From Sphingomonas taxi (lineage in GTDB: Bacteria > Pseudomonadota > Alphaproteobacteria > Sphingomonadales > Sphingomonadaceae), in assembly GCA_003240625.1 (NCBI GenBank), contig QFMX01000016.1, positions 1 through 37,665 of the forward strand: 37,665 bases of DNA, given 5' to 3'. Under the pieces are notes generated by a model. The model did no database searches. It was not told the DNA's origin and saw only the letters and a program-made list of their open reading frames with translations. Numbering within the stretch: position 1 is the first letter of the stretch; each line of letters begins with the position of its first letter. Of this stretch, positions 37,431 through 37,665 are shown one piece after another. The position numbers and the translations under genes were made by a program.

Positions 37431-37665
37431 TCAAGCGCGAATAGAGCAATTAGTATCGGTTAGCTCCATGCGTTACCGCACTTCTACATCCGATCTATCC
37501 TTAGATGCTTTCAGCGGTTATCCCGTCCATACATAGCTACCCAGCTGCGCTCCTGGCGGAACGACTGGTACACCAGAGGTATGTTCAACCCGGTCCTCTC
37601 GTACTAGGGTCAACTCCTCTCAAATTTCGACGCCCACGGCAGATAGGGACCAAACTGTCTCGCGA
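37431..37665 (-). rRNA. rrl: 23S ribosomal RNA, 3' end (partial)
   Basis: The minus strand contains highly conserved 23S domain VI sequence: the sarcin-ricin loop region (AGTACGAGAGGACCGG), then GAACATACCTCTGGTGTACCAG and GAAAGCATCTAAG, ending near TATTCGCGCTTGAG. The gene runs off the right edge, so only the last about 235 bases are present. The exact 3' end is estimated from the helix-1 strand TCAAGCG. Confidence 0.93.

Overview
This window looks like chromosomal DNA of a high-GC alphaproteobacterium, most likely a sphingomonad (Sphingomonadales). The grounds are indirect: two large TonB-dependent receptors (one of the Caulobacter/Xanthomonas polymer-uptake type), an alphaproteobacterial-style initiator tRNA directly after 5S rRNA, strong GC bias at third codon positions, and several small proteins of sphingomonad flavour. 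No marker gene fixes the species.

Layout, left to right. (1) 1-9.5 kb, minus strand: a two-partner secretion locus. It encodes a TpsB outer-membrane transporter, broken by one frameshift, followed 2 bases later by a 2577-residue CdiA/FHA-like TpsA exoprotein. TpsA ends at the pretoxin border with no toxin domain. (2) 10-14.5 kb: rlmJ, then a LysR regulator divergent from an aldo/keto reductase and an MFS exporter. (3) 14.7-15.9 kb: an orphan histidine kinase that lacks its N-terminus. (4) 16.1-22.1 kb: a heavy-metal efflux operon (His-rich periplasmic protein, czcC, czcB, czcA) closed by a clear intrinsic terminator. (5) 22.3-25.5 kb: a TonB-dependent receptor overlapping a PepSY membrane protein, behind a possible Fur box, probably ferric-siderophore uptake and reduction. 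(6) 25.9-31.2 kb: a small conserved-looking protein, a phosphate-selective-type porin, a GGDEF-EAL c-di-GMP enzyme, a 58-residue two-helix membrane protein and a single-domain globin. (7) 31.6-35.6 kb: a polymer-type TonB-dependent receptor, a 29-codon ORF overlapping the next start, and a GH43 glycosidase, probably an arabinan/xylan-type utilisation locus with a possible GntR operator. (8) 35.6-37.7 kb: degraded DNA with a frameshifted serine-recombinase remnant whose reading frame runs into the initiator tRNA, then 5S and the 3' end of 23S rRNA (minus strand), i.e. the distal end of an rrn operon.

The genes form several independent transport or stress modules and do not make one connected system. 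Decay is a recurring theme: TpsB frameshift, toxin-less TpsA, truncated kinase, recombinase pseudogene. I found no convincing undescribed system. The most useful leads are the small membrane protein, the coupled short ORF ahead of GH43, the possible operators, and the recombinase/tRNA junction.
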